From: an uncultured Geobacter sp.
GTDB taxonomy: Bacteria; Desulfobacterota; Desulfuromonadia; Geobacterales; Geobacteraceae
Length of the DNA stretch: 64,000 nt
Reading direction: 5' to 3'
Assembly: GCA_903915655.1 (NCBI GenBank)
Contig: CAIWTU010000081.1
Coordinates: forward strand, 1-64,000
Part shown: positions 1 to 8,522 of the stretch, in pieces
Numbering within the stretch: the stretch's first letter is position 1
Layout of the letters: each line of letters starts with the position of its first letter
Translations under genes and position numbers: made by a program
The notes under the pieces: generated by a model
Seen by the model: the letters and a program-made list of their open reading frames with translations, nothing else
The model's database searches: none
What the model was told of the DNA's origin: nothing

Positions 1-94
1 AAGGGACGTTTCAACTCTCGTAATGGATGAGGGGCTGTGCATTAGTCAAAACCAGATAAACCAACGGCGAGAATAGCAAATTTCCAACCAGAAA

Positions 95-855
95 GTTAGA
101 CCCGACAAAAACAAAGACGGCGGGTCAACTTCATGCCCGTTTCGCGCCAAGCAAAGTCCGGCGTATCTTTCAGGGTGAAAGTCCCTGTCGGAGAAGGATT
201 AGCCATCCGCTCCGTATCGAGTCTTGCGCCTGTGGCGGAGTCGTGAAGTATGCGGCGAACAAGACAGGTGAAGCGTAGACAGAGAATCCTGTAGGCCGTA
301 GGGGAGTCCGCGCTCCCTGAAGTGCTGGTACAGCTTCGAAAGAGGGATGTTGCGGATGCCGAGGATCTAACGGGTCCCGAAGGCAACACGATTTCATCCG
401 TAATTGGCGAGGATGAATAGATCCGCCGGAGTCCACAGGCCATGGCATTCAGGAAGAGATAGTCCGGGGACGTGGGAAGCCCCATTGACTCCTGGCGGTG
501 GGAAATGTTGAGACAAGGTATACGGATATTGAGGCACGTACCGGGGAAACCCAAAAACAGTCTAGCCCGGAACCTGACGAGCGACATGGAACACCGAAAC
601 AGGGAGGTGAGGTATAACCGTGAAAGGGTAAGCCCGCCGCATCTCCTTGGGGTGTCTTATCAGGCATAGTACTCCGCGCGTGGGGAAATCCACGTACATC
701 GGGAAGGACCTGACGGAAGTACGCAGCTCGCAAAGGAAACTTATGCCGGACACTGTAGGAGTGGAACAACATAAGCCAACCTCACTGCGGGGAATAGCAG
801 AGAAGGCGAAAGCAGACAAGCAACACCGCTTTCGTAACCTCTACCGGGAGCTGGC
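95..855 (+). mobile_element. Group II intron, 5' part only (truncated)
   Basis: This stretch has the look of group II intron RNA domains I-IV. A stem-loop of the type CAGGGTGAAAGTCCCTG lies near 218-234, followed by intron-like text such as CCGAGGATCTAACGGGTCC near 360-378, and GTGGGGAAATCCACGTACATC near 680. From ATG 743, preceded by AAAGGAAA, an open frame begins that matches the N-terminus of intron-encoded reverse transcriptases ([10 protein letters not shown], then [10 protein letters not shown]). The frame leaves the intron protein after about 36 residues and becomes a histidine kinase. The rest of the reverse transcriptase, domain V and the 3' end are absent, so the intron cannot splice or move by itself. 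The 5' boundary at about 95 is a guess from the general layout of such introns; the junction at about 845-870 is also approximate. Confidence 0.72.
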
Positions 856-1838
856 TCTCCAGGCCGAGCTGGCCAACCGGGCCAAGAGCGAGTTTCTGGC
901 CAACATGAGTCATGAAATCCGCACGCCACTCAATGCGATACTAGGCATGACCGACCTCCTTGAAGAGACAGACATTGATACTGTCCAGATGGAATATCTT
1001 CTGGTTGTCAAAAGTGCAAACGAAACCCTGCAGCGACTGATCAATGATATTCTTGATCTATCCAAGATCGAGGCAGGGATGCTCGAACTCGATACTGTGC
1101 CGTTCAGGCTGGCGGACTCTCTCAATCAGGTTATGGCAATCTTGTCGGGGCGCGGAGCTCAAAAAGAGTTATCACTGGAATCATCGCCGGCAACCGGAGT
1201 GCCAGTCTGGCTGGTGGGGGATCCTTTGCGGTTGTCTCAGGTCCTGATAAACCTGGTAGGGAACGCTATCAAGTTTACCGAGGAGGGGGGGGGTACGTCT
1301 GCGGGTAGATTCACCCTCTACCAGCGGCAACGAAGTTTTCCTGAAGTTCTCCGTCACTGACAGCGGTATCGGCATACCATCCGACAAGCTGAATACGATC
1401 TTCGAGCAGTTCACTCAGGCTGATTCATCCACAACCCGCAACTACGGCGGATCGGGTCTGGGCCTGGCAATTGCGCAGCGACTTGTTAGGATGATGGGTG
1501 GGGAGCTTTGCGTGGAAACTGCCGTAAAAGGTGAGGAGGCGGTTCTAAGAATCAAAGAAGGGAATTTAGACCTGGTACTGCTTGACATGGAGATGCCGGT
1601 GATGTACGGCTATAAAGCGGTTCGCCTGATCCGGGAATGGGAAGTCGAAACCGGGCGGAAGCCGCTGCCGATCATTGCCCTGACGGCCAACGCGCTCAAG
1701 GAGGAGCGGGAAAGAAGCCTTGAGGCCGGCTGCAGTTATCATCTGACGAAACCGATTCACAAAGAAAGATTGCTGGAAGTGGTTGCTGAATATGTCCCCG
1801 GAACTTCAGATGAGGGGTTCTCCGTTAATAGCCATTGA
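743..1838 (+). pseudogene. Decayed hybrid histidine kinase fused to intron RT N-terminus
   Basis: The first 36 or so codons come from a group II intron reverse transcriptase. From about 860 the frame encodes a HisKA domain ([18 protein letters not shown], phospho-acceptor His at 911-913) and the N box of HATPase_c ([11 protein letters not shown]). A run of nine G at 1285-1293 shifts the frame, and the first frame stops at 1360. Reading continues in frame 3 with the G1 box (VTDSGIGIP), F box (IFEQFTQAD) and G2 box (GGSGLGLAIA), up to MMGGEL near 1505. It then jumps into the middle of a receiver domain (LDLVLLDMEMPVM) and ends at 1838. The start of the receiver with its acidic pair is missing, and the usual Asp after PVM is Tyr. 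Three lesions make this a clear pseudogene of a sensor kinase/receiver hybrid. Confidence 0.82.
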
Positions 1839-1849
1839 AAGGAGTACGA

Positions 1850-4153
1850 ATGCCGATCCTCACCCTCGACGACAAAAACCGCCTGACCTTGCCGGCTGAA
1901 CTTCTCGACCAGATCGGCCTGAAGCCGGAGGAGCGTCTGAAAGTTGAGTCGGACGGGGCGGGTCGACTCGTCCTTACAAAAATCCGCGAACCTCTTACGG
2001 GAGAGAACTCTTCCGGGGAAAATAGCCACAACCGCGCTGAACTCGATAGATCGATTCAGGTCATCAGAGGTGTCGGCCTCAAACTTGCTGAGCTCCTTGC
2101 CAAAAAGAACATTACTACTGTAGAGGATGCTCTCTACCTCCTCCCTGTCCGGTACGAAGACCGCCGGGAGCTGATCAAGATCGCGAAGTTGCGATCAGGG
2201 GAAAGGGAGCTTTTTACTGCCGAGGTGATACATTGCGGTATTACCGCGACAAAGGGGGGCAGGAGATATTACGAAGCGGTCGTCGGTGACGAGACTGGAA
2301 CGGTAACGCTGAAATGGTTCAACTTCAATCAGCGGTACATGAAGGGACTCTGGCAGCCAGGTAAAAAAGTGGTGATAACCGGCGATATTGTCCAGTACGG
2401 TTGTCAGCGCGAGGTGCATCACCCGGATGTGGAATGGATTCCTCCAGGGAAAGATCTGGCGGCAGTGATGGCTGCCGACCCCGTAAATTTTGGCCGGACT
2501 GTTCCGCTTTACCCGCTCACGGAAGGGCTGACCCAGAAGACCATACGTAAGATCCTCAAGGAAGTGGTTGACCAATTTGCTCCGCTTGTGGAGACTTTCC
2601 TCCCATTGGAGCTGACCGACCGCCACGCCCTATTGCCGATCTGCAAGGCGTTGCAGGAAGTCCATTTCCCTGGGAACGACACCGAACCGGAACCGCTGAA
2701 CCACCGTTCTGCCGCTCCCCACAGAACCCTGGCCTTCGATGAGTTCTTTTTCCTCCAGCTTGGCCTGGCGCTGAAAAAACATGGTACGGTTCTCGAGGAA
2801 GGGATACCCTTCAGAGTTACCCATAAATACACCAGACCCCTTCTAAAGCTCCTCCCCTATGCGTTGACCTCCGCCCAGAGAAGGGTCCTTACCGAGATAA
2901 AAAATGACATGTCCGCCTCCTCTCCCATGCACCGCCTGCTTCAGGGGGATGTGGGGAGCGGTAAGACCGTTGTGGCGCTCATGGCGGCGCTCCTGGCGGT
3001 GGAAAACGAATACCAGGTGGCCATCATGGCGCCTACAGAGATACTGGCAGAGCAGCACTTTCTGAACCTCCACCGTTACTGCGACGAACTCGGAATCAAG
3101 GTTTGTCTCCTTACCTCCGGCATGAAAGGGAAAGCCAAAAAAACTGTAATTGAGGAAATTGCCTCCGGGGCTGTCCAGATAATCATCGGCACCCATGCGG
3201 TGATACAGGAGAAGATAGATTTCAAACGCCTTGGATTGGGCATTATTGATGAACAACACCGCTTCGGGGTAATCCAGCGGGGGGCGATGAAGAAGAAGGG
3301 GGAAAATCCCGATATCCTGGTGATGACCGCAACTCCTATCCCGAGAACACTCGCGATGACGGTTTTCGGCGATCTTTCCCTCTCGGTGATTGATGAACTA
3401 CCTCCGGGCAGAACTCCCGTTATTACAAAGGTCTGTGGCGAGTCCCAGCGCCAGGGGGTCTACAGGAGCATCAGGGAAGAGGTCAGTAAAGGTAGACAGG
3501 CATACATTATTTATCCGTTGGTGGAGGAAAGCGAAAAATCGGAAATGAAGGCCGCTATCCAGATGTCGGAGGAGCTGGCAAATGACATTTTTCCGGATCT
3601 GCGCATTGCAGTGCTGCATGGTCGAATGAAGCCGGACGAGAAAGAGACGACTATGCGCTCTTTCAAGTCGCGCGAAATCGATATTCTGGTCGCCACCACC
3701 GTCATAGAGGTCGGCATTGACGTTCCGAATGCGACCGTCATGGTGATAGAACATGCCGACTCCTTCGGCCTCTCCCAGCTTCATCAGTTAAGGGGGAGGG
3801 TAGGGCGGGGGAGCGAACAGTCCCGTTGCATCCTTTTGACCGGTTCCCGGCTTTCGGGGGATGGGGAAAAGAGGCTGCGTGTGATGGAAGAGACTTCAGA
3901 TGGCTTCAGAATTGCTGAAGTGGATCTGGAGATACGGGGTCCAGGTGATTTTCTCGGTACACGGCAGGCTGGACTTCCTGAATTCCGGGTGGCGGATATC
4001 CTTCGTGACGCAAGGATTCTGGAGCAGGCAAGAGTTGAAGCCTTTGCCCTGGTTGAAAGAGACCCTCGGTTGGCCTCGCCTGAGAATGTCCGTTTGCGGG
4101 CCGAACTGACGAGGCGTTGGGGTGGAAGATTGGAACTCGCTGGAATTGCCTGA
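1850..4153 (+). CDS. recG: ATP-dependent DNA helicase RecG with N-terminal AbrB-like domain
   Basis: RecG reverses stalled replication forks and branch-migrates Holliday junctions. Start ATG 1850 is chosen because AAAGGAG sits 6 bases upstream; a TTG at 1835 is the only earlier option. The protein is 767 residues, about 70 longer than E. coli RecG. Residues 1-46 resemble a SpoVT/AbrB swapped-hairpin domain (LTLDDKNRLTLPAELLDQIG). A hydrophilic linker follows, then the RecG wedge (VIRGVGLKLAELLAKKNI). Walker A GDVGSGKT lies near residue 366, the DEQH box near 467, TATPIPRT near 492, and the C-terminal helicase motif with QLRGRVGRG near 645. The enzyme itself looks intact. The added N-terminal domain is unusual and may help DNA binding or dimer formation; that is inference. 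It stands alone downstream of the kinase pseudogene. Confidence 0.95.
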   Translation: MPILTLDDKNRLTLPAELLDQIGLKPEERLKVESDGAGRLVLTKIREPLTGENSSGENSHNRAELDRSIQVIRGVGLKLAELLAKKNITTVEDALYLLPVRYEDRRELIKIAKLRSGERELFTAEVIHCGITATKGGRRYYEAVVGDETGTVTLKWFNFNQRYMKGLWQPGKKVVITGDIVQYGCQREVHHPDVEWIPPGKDLAAVMAADPVNFGRTVPLYPLTEGLTQKTIRKILKEVVDQFAPLVETFLPLELTDRHALLPICKALQEVHFPGNDTEPEPLNHRSAAPHRTLAFDEFFFLQLGLALKKHGTVLEEGIPFRVTHKYTRPLLKLLPYALTSAQRRVLTEIKNDMSASSPMHRLLQGDVGSGKTVVALMAALLAVENEYQVAIMAPTEILAEQHFLNLHRYCDELGIKVCLLTSGMKGKAKKTVIEEIASGAVQIIIGTHAVIQEKIDFKRLGLGIIDEQHRFGVIQRGAMKKKGENPDILVMTATPIPRTLAMTVFGDLSLSVIDELPPGRTPVITKVCGESQRQGVYRSIREEVSKGRQAYIIYPLVEESEKSEMKAAIQMSEELANDIFPDLRIAVLHGRMKPDEKETTMRSFKSREIDILVATTVIEVGIDVPNATVMVIEHADSFGLSQLHQLRGRVGRGSEQSRCILLTGSRLSGDGEKRLRVMEETSDGFRIAEVDLEIRGPGDFLGTRQAGLPEFRVADILRDARILEQARVEAFALVERDPRLASPENVRLRAELTRRWGGRLELAGIA

Positions 4154-4162
4154 CAGTGGGAT

Positions 4163-4286
4163 CTCTTGCAAAAGCCAAGGTAGTTGTCATCCCGGCAGGT
4201 TCCAGTCCGGAATCCAGATTATAAATGACTGAAAAGACTGGATCCGAGATATAAGCATTCAGGGGGTTACAATTTTTTTGCAAGAG
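4163..4286. repeat. MITE-like inverted-repeat element
   Basis: A 124-base segment is bounded by an exact 11-base inverted repeat, CTCTTGCAAAA at 4163-4173 and TTTTGCAAGAG at 4276-4286. Inside is a second, imperfect pair (CCGGAATCCAG ... ACTGGATCCGAG). No coding frame is convincing. The layout suits a small non-autonomous mobile repeat. It lies just after the recG stop, so its T-rich right arm may also end transcription. Copies elsewhere in the genome would be needed to prove mobility. Confidence 0.5.
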
Positions 4287-4346
4287 CCTTACTGGTTAGC
4301 AGCATAAATGTTGAAGGTTTAAATCAGCAAAGAAAGGAGTGAGGAT

Positions 4347-4454
4347 ATGGCAATCTGGAAATGTGCAAGCTGCGGATACACGAAAGAAGGTCGATGCAAG
4401 CCACAAAAGTGCCCGCAATGCCAGGAAAAAGGCAATTTTGAAAAGGAAGAATAA
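4347..4454 (+). CDS. RCKP-type rubredoxin-like small protein
   Basis: A 35-residue protein starts at ATG 4347 behind the strong ribosome site AAAGGAGTGAGG. It contains two CxxC knuckles, Cys6/Cys9 and Cys22/Cys25, plus Cys17 within the RCKP tetrapeptide. This is the pattern of the RCKP-type rubredoxin-like family, which should bind one iron or zinc through four cysteines. It ends in an acidic-basic tail (FEKEE). The gene is alone on its strand between the MITE-like repeat and a hairpin terminator. A redox role is suggested by the rubredoxin-like knuckles, but no partner gene is adjacent. Confidence 0.75.
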   Translation: MAIWKCASCGYTKEGRCKPQKCPQCQEKGNFEKEE

Positions 4455-4505
4455 CCGGTTTAGTGAACAGGCTACCTGTCTATCCATTCAGGTTATGCCG
4501 GGAGG

Positions 4506-4538
4506 TAGAAGAGGCCTTTAAATAAGAGGCCTCTTCTA
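4506..4538. terminator. Hairpin between convergent genes
   Basis: A perfect 12-base inverted repeat, TAGAAGAGGCCT at 4506-4517 and AGGCCTCTTCTA at 4527-4538, lies between the rubredoxin-like gene (plus) and the fasciclin gene (minus). The loop is 9 bases. There is no long T tract on either side, so it may act weakly, or on both strands. Confidence 0.6.
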
Positions 4539-4561
4539 TCTACGGATGACTTTATGACAGC

Positions 4562-4981
4562 TCACTCTTCGCGATACCATCCTGAAATATGCGGCTGGAA
4601 GACGTTATCTATGACGTGAATGAGCCCATTTGAGCATTCTATATCTGTCCTTACAAATTTACCGTTATCTACCACGGTCTGACCCTCGTCCAGAGCAACT
4701 GTGAGCGACTTTCCGCTCTCCGTAACGAGATCTTCCATCTCCCTTATTTCATCTGCCCTGTATCTACCGGAAAGCAGGTGATAGTTCATCGTTTCTTTAA
4801 GTTTTGCAAGTTCGACCAGATCCTTCTCTATATCCATTCTGTTGAAAGCATCGTCGTCCGGGGCAAACAGTGTGAACGGTCCTCCGCTTTGCAAAGTTGC
4901 GGCTAACCCGGCGGTTTCCAGGTAATGCAACAGTTTGCGCAGTCCCTTATCCGTCTTTACAGTGCTATAAATGTCTTGCAT
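4562..4981 (-). CDS. Fasciclin (FAS1) domain protein
   Basis: This 139-residue protein is a single FAS1/beta-Ig-H3 domain. Its H1 box is near PFTLFAPDDDAFNRM and its H2-like end is near NGLIHVIDNVFQP. FAS1 domains usually mediate adhesion and are exported, yet no signal peptide or membrane segment is seen here; the protein begins MQDIYSTVKTDKGL. It is therefore predicted to stay in the cytoplasm unless exported in another way. GGGGAGGATGTT just before the start codon supplies the ribosome site. The gene is monocistronic and converges with the rubredoxin-like gene. Confidence 0.87.
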   Translation of the reverse strand: MQDIYSTVKTDKGLRKLLHYLETAGLAATLQSGGPFTLFAPDDDAFNRMDIEKDLVELAKLKETMNYHLLSGRYRADEIREMEDLVTESGKSLTVALDEGQTVVDNGKFVRTDIECSNGLIHVIDNVFQPHISGWYREE

Positions 4982-5151
4982 AACATCCTCCCCTTGTTTG
5001 AATTCAGACTATAAAAATGTATTAATTGTATTCCTTCAAGGGTATCAGTTAGTGGCAAAAAGTCAAATCAGTGCAGGGGGAGGCAATATCTAACTCAGCA
5101 ATATTTCTATTTATGTCATACTTTGTAATAAACAGTAAAAAACCCTCAAAA

Positions 5152-6027
5152 TCAAATTATCTTGTTGAGCGGGTACTCGATAATCCCTTCCGCTCCACTC
5201 TCCATCAGCTCCGGGATGATTTTCCTTACCTCTTTTTCATGCAGTACACTTTCTATGGATACCCAGTCGAGATTATGCAGGTTGGAGACGGTGGGGAAAT
5301 TCAGGCTGGGTAAAATTTTCATGATTTCTTCGACCTTGTTTTTTGGCGCGTTCATTTTCAGACCGACCATGTTCTCGGCCTTCAAGGCAGATTGCAGCAG
5401 GGTTGAAATCTGCTGAATCTTCTGTCTTTTCCAGGGGTTATCCCAAGATTCCCTGTTGGAAATAATAACAGGATTCGAAGTCATGAGGGTTTCTACTATC
5501 CTGAGCCCATTGGCCTTGATGGTTGAGCCGGTTTCGGTTACCTCAACGATCGCATCGCAGAGTCCTTCAACAACCTTCGCCTCGGTGGCGCCCCAGGAAA
5601 ACTCCACGGTAACGGGGATATCCCTTTCGGCGAAGTACCTTTTTGTAAATCCCACCAGTTCAGTGGAAATGGTTTTCCCTTTCAGATCATCAGCGCTTTT
5701 AACCGGTGAATCCTGGGTTACGACAAGAACCCATTTAGCCGGTCTTCTTGACACCTTGGAGTAAATAAGGTCCGAGACGATAACCACATCGGAATTATTT
5801 TCACGGACCCAGTCTACCCCTGCAATTCCGACATCTATCGTCCCCTTCTCTACATATTTGCTCATTTCCTGGGTACGAATGAGATTGCAGTTTATCTCCT
5901 CGTCATCGATCGAAGGGAAATAACTCCTTGATGAGAGGGTTATCTGCCAACCGGCTTTTTTAAACAGTTCAACTGTGGCGTTTTCAAGGCTTCCTTTTGG
6001 AATGCCGAATTTGAGAAGTTTTTTCAT
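5152..6027 (-). CDS. hisG: ATP phosphoribosyltransferase, long form (HisG)
   Basis: HisG catalyses the first step of histidine synthesis, joining ATP and PRPP. At 291 residues this is the long form, with a catalytic bilobal part ([16 protein letters not shown] at the start, [13 protein letters not shown] near residues 62-74) and a C-terminal regulatory ACT-like domain ([19 protein letters not shown]). Long HisG works without HisZ and is normally inhibited by histidine. The start ATG overlaps the hisI stop by four bases (ATGA), so the two are translationally coupled. Only these two his genes are here; the rest of the pathway must lie elsewhere. Confidence 0.96.
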   Translation of the reverse strand: MKKLLKFGIPKGSLENATVELFKKAGWQITLSSRSYFPSIDDEEINCNLIRTQEMSKYVEKGTIDVGIAGVDWVRENNSDVVIVSDLIYSKVSRRPAKWVLVVTQDSPVKSADDLKGKTISTELVGFTKRYFAERDIPVTVEFSWGATEAKVVEGLCDAIVEVTETGSTIKANGLRIVETLMTSNPVIISNRESWDNPWKRQKIQQISTLLQSALKAENMVGLKMNAPKNKVEEIMKILPSLNFPTVSNLHNLDWVSIESVLHEKEVRKIIPELMESGAEGIIEYPLNKII

Positions 6028-6401
6028 TTCTTGTACACCTCATCGGGATTGAATAAGGGATTTGAGTGTTCCACCCACTGATCTCCCTCCCTTTTAATAT
6101 AAAAACAGCTTCTGTTGCCGGTGTGGCAGGCAGCGCCGCCATGCTGTTTGACCTTGAGTAAAACGGAATCGGTATCGCAGTCGGTACGGACCTCCATAAC
6201 TTCCTGGATATTGCCGGACTGTTCCCCTTTCATCCAGTAGCGGTTTCTGGTGCGGCTGAAGAACCAGGTTTTCCCGGTTTCCAGGGTCAATTGCAATGTC
6301 TTTTCGTCCATAAACGCAAGCATCAGGACTTCATTTGTTTCGTAGTCCTGAATTATTGCCGGGACAAGCCCCCCCATTTTTTCAAAATTAATTTTAATCA
6401 T
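6024..6401 (-). CDS. hisI: Phosphoribosyl-AMP cyclohydrolase (HisI)
   Basis: HisI opens the purine ring of phosphoribosyl-AMP, the third step of histidine synthesis. The 125-residue length fits the single-domain enzyme without a HisE part. Visible signatures are [14 protein letters not shown], the segment [20 protein letters not shown], Asp residues in [10 protein letters not shown] for metal binding, and the Cys/His patch [17 protein letters not shown] 6401 is chosen over a longer frame from 6491 because family members start near MIKINFEK and AAAGG precedes it. It is the first gene of the hisI-hisG pair. Confidence 0.95.
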   Translation of the reverse strand: MIKINFEKMGGLVPAIIQDYETNEVLMLAFMDEKTLQLTLETGKTWFFSRTRNRYWMKGEQSGNIQEVMEVRTDCDTDSVLLKVKQHGGAACHTGNRSCFYIKREGDQWVEHSNPLFNPDEVYKK

Positions 6402-6670
6402 ACGGTAGCCTTTCGTAATATTGGTTTGATAATAGATCGGGTGGAGACTAGTTATAATCCAGGTAGCGGATTTGTCAACAGGAATAATCATCCTGCAGAT
6501 CGATTAACCTTGAAAAATATCGTGAACTGAACAGCAGATGTCGACTACGACAGCTGGCGACCGTAGTTTGAAATCTCTAATGACCCCTTCTTGCAACGGG
6601 AAAGTGCGAAGCGGAAAGTCGCAGGACACCCTGTGAACTGTTGCCCATAACTGCTCGAAGAGACGGCAAA
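6402..6670. other. Intergenic region upstream of hisI
   Basis: This region lies between the hisI start and the tRNA-Arg terminator. It should hold the hisI-hisG promoter on the minus strand. I found no convincing ORF, RNA family or strong repeat in it. Confidence 0.4.
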
Positions 6671-6673
6671 GAA

Positions 6674-6703
6674 AAAGGGCTACGGTCCGATCCGTAACCC
6701 TTT
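6674..6703 (-). terminator. Rho-independent terminator of tRNA-Arg
   Basis: On the minus strand a 12-base stem (AAAGGGTTACGG ... CCGTAGCCCTTT, one mismatch) with a six-base loop is followed by TTCTTT. It lies just after the tRNA and so ends that transcript. Confidence 0.8.
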
Positions 6704-6710
6704 GATTTTA

Positions 6711-6787
6711 TGGTGTCCCCGACACGATTCGAACGTGCGACCTGCGGATTAGGAATCCGACGCTCTATCCTACTGAGCTACGGGGAC
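6711..6787 (-). tRNA. tRNA-Arg (anticodon CCT)
   Basis: The reverse strand folds as a full cloverleaf. The acceptor stem GTCCCCG pairs with CGGGGAC, with discriminator A and an encoded CCA. The anticodon stem carries the loop TTCCTAA, giving anticodon CCT for AGG codons. The T arm contains TTCGAAT. Its own promoter (6801-6829) and terminator (6674-6703) make it a single-gene unit. Confidence 0.97.
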
Positions 6788-6800
6788 ATAAGAGACTAGC

Positions 6801-6829
6801 GTTATATATTATCTAATCAAGTTTTACAA
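6801..6829 (-). promoter_or_regulatory. Sigma70-type promoter of tRNA-Arg
   Basis: On the minus strand TTGTAA (6824-6829) and TATAAC (6801-6806) are separated by exactly 17 bases. The predicted transcript would start about seven bases before the mature tRNA 5' end. Confidence 0.7.
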
Positions 6830-6876
6830 GCAATTTCCGGTTCTTCATCGGACCGGTTTTTCCGGTAATGAGAGTA

Positions 6877-7392
6877 TCAGAATTTGAGCAATGAAAACAC
6901 CTTGTCTTGAGGCAATTTCTCCCTGCCATTGAGAAATTCGAGCTCGGCCATGAAGCAGCACTCAACAATTTCACCCGCAAAATTATTTACCAGGTCGACC
7001 ACGGCCGCTATTGTTCCCCCGGTAGCCAGGAGGTCATCGGCAATCAGGATACGTTCTCCTTTCTTTATGGCATCGGAATGAATTTCCAGGGTGTCAGTCC
7101 CGTATTCGAGCTGGTAACTTTTTTTGATCGTCTCAGAGGGAAGTTTGCCCGGTTTTCTGACCAAGATAACACCCGCTCCGAGTTTATAGGCAAGTGCTGC
7201 GCCAATTATAAACCCGCGTGCCTCAACACCCACCACCTTATCTATTTTTTTGCCTATGTAGCGATGTGACATCATATCAATCATCCGCTGATAGGAAGCA
7301 GCATCAGAAAGAAGAGTGGTTATGTCTTTGAAAATTATACCTTTCTTGGGGAAATCCGGTATATCGCGAATAATTTGTTTTAAATCTTCCAT
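6877..7392 (-). CDS. apt: Adenine phosphoribosyltransferase
   Basis: Apt salvages adenine to AMP using PRPP. The 171-residue protein carries the N-terminal [15 protein letters not shown] signature, [16 protein letters not shown], and the PRPP-binding loop [14 protein letters not shown] near residues 120-133. Start ATG 7392 is preferred because GAGAGG lies about 9 bases upstream; the GTG at 7401 overlaps that site. Downstream of rpoS in the same direction with a short gap, it may be read through from that cluster. Confidence 0.96.
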   Translation of the reverse strand: MEDLKQIIRDIPDFPKKGIIFKDITTLLSDAASYQRMIDMMSHRYIGKKIDKVVGVEARGFIIGAALAYKLGAGVILVRKPGKLPSETIKKSYQLEYGTDTLEIHSDAIKKGERILIADDLLATGGTIAAVVDLVNNFAGEIVECCFMAELEFLNGREKLPQDKVFSLLKF

Positions 7393-7424
7393 GCAGGACA
7401 CCTCTCTTTTTAATAAAAATCCGG

Positions 7425-8435
7425 TTAGAGTTTCGGATCGCTTTGTTCAACCATCTTTCTCAATTTATCCAGTGACTTTGCCTCTATTTGCCTGATCCGT
7501 TCCCTGGTAACTCCAAAACAGCGTCCGATGGTGTCGAGGGTTTGCGGTTCCTTGTCGCCGAGACCGAAACGCATGCCGAGTATTTTCTGTTCATTCTCGG
7601 AAAGGGATTCCATCCATTTGCTGACCAGTTCGAACTTGTTAATATCTTCAAGCAGTAAGGCCGGCGATATTGAGGAGGTGTCTTCAATAGTATCAATCAG
7701 AAAATAATTGCTGTTTTCTCCCATCGGTCTTTCGATCGAATAGGTTTTTTTCAGGAGAACCATCAACCGTCGGACGTAGACAATGGTGGCGCCCATCTGC
7801 AAGGCGACTTCCCTGACGGATGGCTCACGGTTCAGTTTGTGGATCAGTTCCCTGGTGACCCTGAGCATCCGGTTTATGTCGTCTGAAACGTGGACCGGAA
7901 GCCGGATGGTTCTCGACTGATTAACCAGAGCGCGTTCGATAGACTGCCTTATCCACCAGGTTGCATAGGTGGAAAAGCGACATTCCTTGGACAGCTTAAA
8001 CCTTTCGACAGCCTTGATGAGACCAAGATTCCCTTCCTCGATGAGATCAAGGAAAGGGAGTCCCCGATTGATATAGCGCTTCGCAATTTTTACCACCAGC
8101 CTCAGGTTGCATTCGATCATCTTGTCTCGGGCCGCTTTTTCGCCTTCGTCAACCCTTGCCGCAAGCTTCTTTTCTTCTTCAGCAGTAAGAAGTGTAGTCC
8201 TTTGAATTTCCCTCAGATAATGTTTTATGGCATCATCGTAATGGCCTTCGAAAAGAACCTTGGCTTCGACCTCTTCCTCATCCGCCTCTTCCGCCTCCGC
8301 CTCTGCCTCTTCTTCAGCTTCTTCATCGATGGCGGCGTCCCCAAAAGTCAGTGGGTCAGGCTCCTGCTCGGCAAAAACTTCAGCCGGTTCCACAGGCTCA
8401 TCGTCCAATTCTTCACGAATATTATCGACAACCAT
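7425..8435 (-). CDS. rpoS: RNA polymerase sigma factor RpoS
   Basis: A 336-residue sigma70-family protein with region 1.2 ([20 protein letters not shown]), region 2 ([20 protein letters not shown], then the -10 reader [15 protein letters not shown]), region 3 and region 4 ([20 protein letters not shown]). Its size and place beside pcm and surE fit RpoS, the stationary-phase sigma factor, better than RpoD. An acidic stretch rich in Glu/Ala/Asp (about residues 30-60) precedes the conserved part and is low-complexity. ATG 8435 is chosen because GAGG lies six bases upstream; the longer frame begins with TTG. Confidence 0.92.
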   Translation of the reverse strand: MVVDNIREELDDEPVEPAEVFAEQEPDPLTFGDAAIDEEAEEEAEAEAEEADEEEVEAKVLFEGHYDDAIKHYLREIQRTTLLTAEEEKKLAARVDEGEKAARDKMIECNLRLVVKIAKRYINRGLPFLDLIEEGNLGLIKAVERFKLSKECRFSTYATWWIRQSIERALVNQSRTIRLPVHVSDDINRMLRVTRELIHKLNREPSVREVALQMGATIVYVRRLMVLLKKTYSIERPMGENSNYFLIDTIEDTSSISPALLLEDINKFELVSKWMESLSENEQKILGMRFGLGDKEPQTLDTIGRCFGVTRERIRQIEAKSLDKLRKMVEQSDPKL

Positions 8436-8522
8436 AGTTACCTCGTCAAGCAGATTTAAACTGACAGTCAAAAAGAAAGGGGGGGAAGATGAATTTATTC
8501 AGGATGAAACAGGCAAAGGGAA

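Noticed and set aside
96-772. Several minus-strand frames of 92-163 codons opposite the intron
   Set aside because: They lie antisense to structured group II intron RNA, have no recognisable domains and no ribosome sites.
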